Source: CAYQAJ01 sp964415245 (GTDB taxonomy: Bacteria; Planctomycetota; Planctomycetia; Pirellulales; Pirellulaceae). Taken from it: a stretch of 6,278 bases of DNA. Position numbers and translations under genes: made by a program. The notes beneath the pieces are model-generated. The model did no database searches, was not told the origin of the DNA, and saw only the letters and a program-made list of their open reading frames with translations. The DNA is taken from NCBI GenBank assembly GCA_964415245.1, contig CAYQAJ010000300.1, forward strand, positions 1-6,278, written 5' to 3'. Below are positions 6,067 to 6,278 of the stretch, in pieces (within the stretch, counting starts at the first letter, position 1; the number at the start of each line of letters is the position of its first letter).

Positions 6067-6278
6067 ATGCGCTGCATGGCCGAAAAACGCGACACAGCGC
6101 AGCGTAAGGCGGTCGTTCTTCTCAGCGGCGGGCTCGATTCGGCCACCGTGCTGGCCATCGCGCGGGCCGAGGGCTTCGAGCCGTACGCCATCACGTTCCG
6201 CTATGGGCAGCGGCACGCTTACGAGATTGAGGCCGCGCGGCGAATCGCCGCCAGTCAGCGAGTCATCCGCCACGTCGT
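6067..6278 (+). CDS. queC: 7-cyano-7-deazaguanine synthase QueC, 5' part
   Basis: 70 complete codons are visible before the window ends. The ATP pyrophosphatase loop is clear: AVVLLSGGLDSATVLAIA with S20-GGLDS25, then GFEPYAITFRYGQRHAYEIEAARRIA, where YGQRH (46-50) is characteristic of QueC. The enzyme converts 7-carboxy-7-deazaguanine and ammonia, with ATP, to preQ0, the cytoplasmic precursor of the tRNA base queuosine. The zinc-binding cysteines expected near the C-terminus lie outside the window. Start is ATG 6067 or ATG 6076, three codons apart; sequence does not decide, as no Shine-Dalgarno is visible. A tail of about 10-13 residues precedes the first strand, slightly longer than usual. 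It follows the glycosyltransferase in the same direction but a large hairpin separates them, so separate transcription is likely. Confidence 0.93.
   Translation, partial: MRCMAEKRDTAQRKAVVLLSGGLDSATVLAIARAEGFEPYAITFRYGQRHAYEIEAARRIAASQRVIRHV

Noticed and set aside
5646..6194. Minus-strand frame with KAESG-like repeated residues
   Set aside because: The repeats are translations of the intergenic heptad DNA, and the rest is antisense to the glycosyltransferase and queC.

Overview
The window reads as a GC-rich bacterial chromosome fragment, most likely a planctomycete of the Pirellulales type. The basis is family resemblance from memory: a short FHA protein starting MYGELVPVGGGDPIPL, a tandem pair of secreted 'LIYQLPEDG' proteins, and heptad-repeat hairpins between genes. 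No marker gene settles the taxonomy. An exact run of 100 Ns (2656-2755) marks a scaffold join, so this is a draft or metagenome assembly and the true distance across it is unknown.

Layout. 1-167 holds the 3' end of a gene whose product is paralogous to that of the next gene (238-978, a secreted or lipoprotein-like protein of unknown function). A GC hairpin with A/T flanks at 991-1016 separates these from a converging radical SAM gene of the TIGR01212/YhcC family (2084-1113, TTG start). Diverging from that is an FHA-domain gene (2222 onward) that runs into the N gap. From the other side of the gap a sodium:solute symporter runs on the minus strand (4311 back to 2756, 3' end lost). It is preceded by a small two-helix membrane protein (4619-4308) whose stop overlaps the symporter start by four bases. 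This pair has a good sigma70-like promoter at 4677-4705. The roughly 330-base divergent region 4620-4949 carries that promoter, two short perfect hairpins and a weaker plus-strand promoter candidate. On the plus strand follow a polyprenyl-phosphate-type family 2 glycosyltransferase (4950-5936), a large perfect inverted repeat built of 7-base units (5961-6030), and the 5' end of queC (6067 to the window end).

How the genes relate. The small membrane protein and the symporter look like one translationally coupled transport operon. The two secreted paralogues look like a local gene family. The radical SAM, FHA, glycosyltransferase and queC genes are mostly housekeeping-type functions with no evident shared pathway. 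I see no defence system, mobile element, CRISPR array, tRNA or rRNA. The points most worth a second look are the heptad hairpin between the glycosyltransferase and queC, the unusual periplasmic loop in the symporter, and the tandem secreted proteins with contrasting base composition. None of these amounts to a clearly new system.
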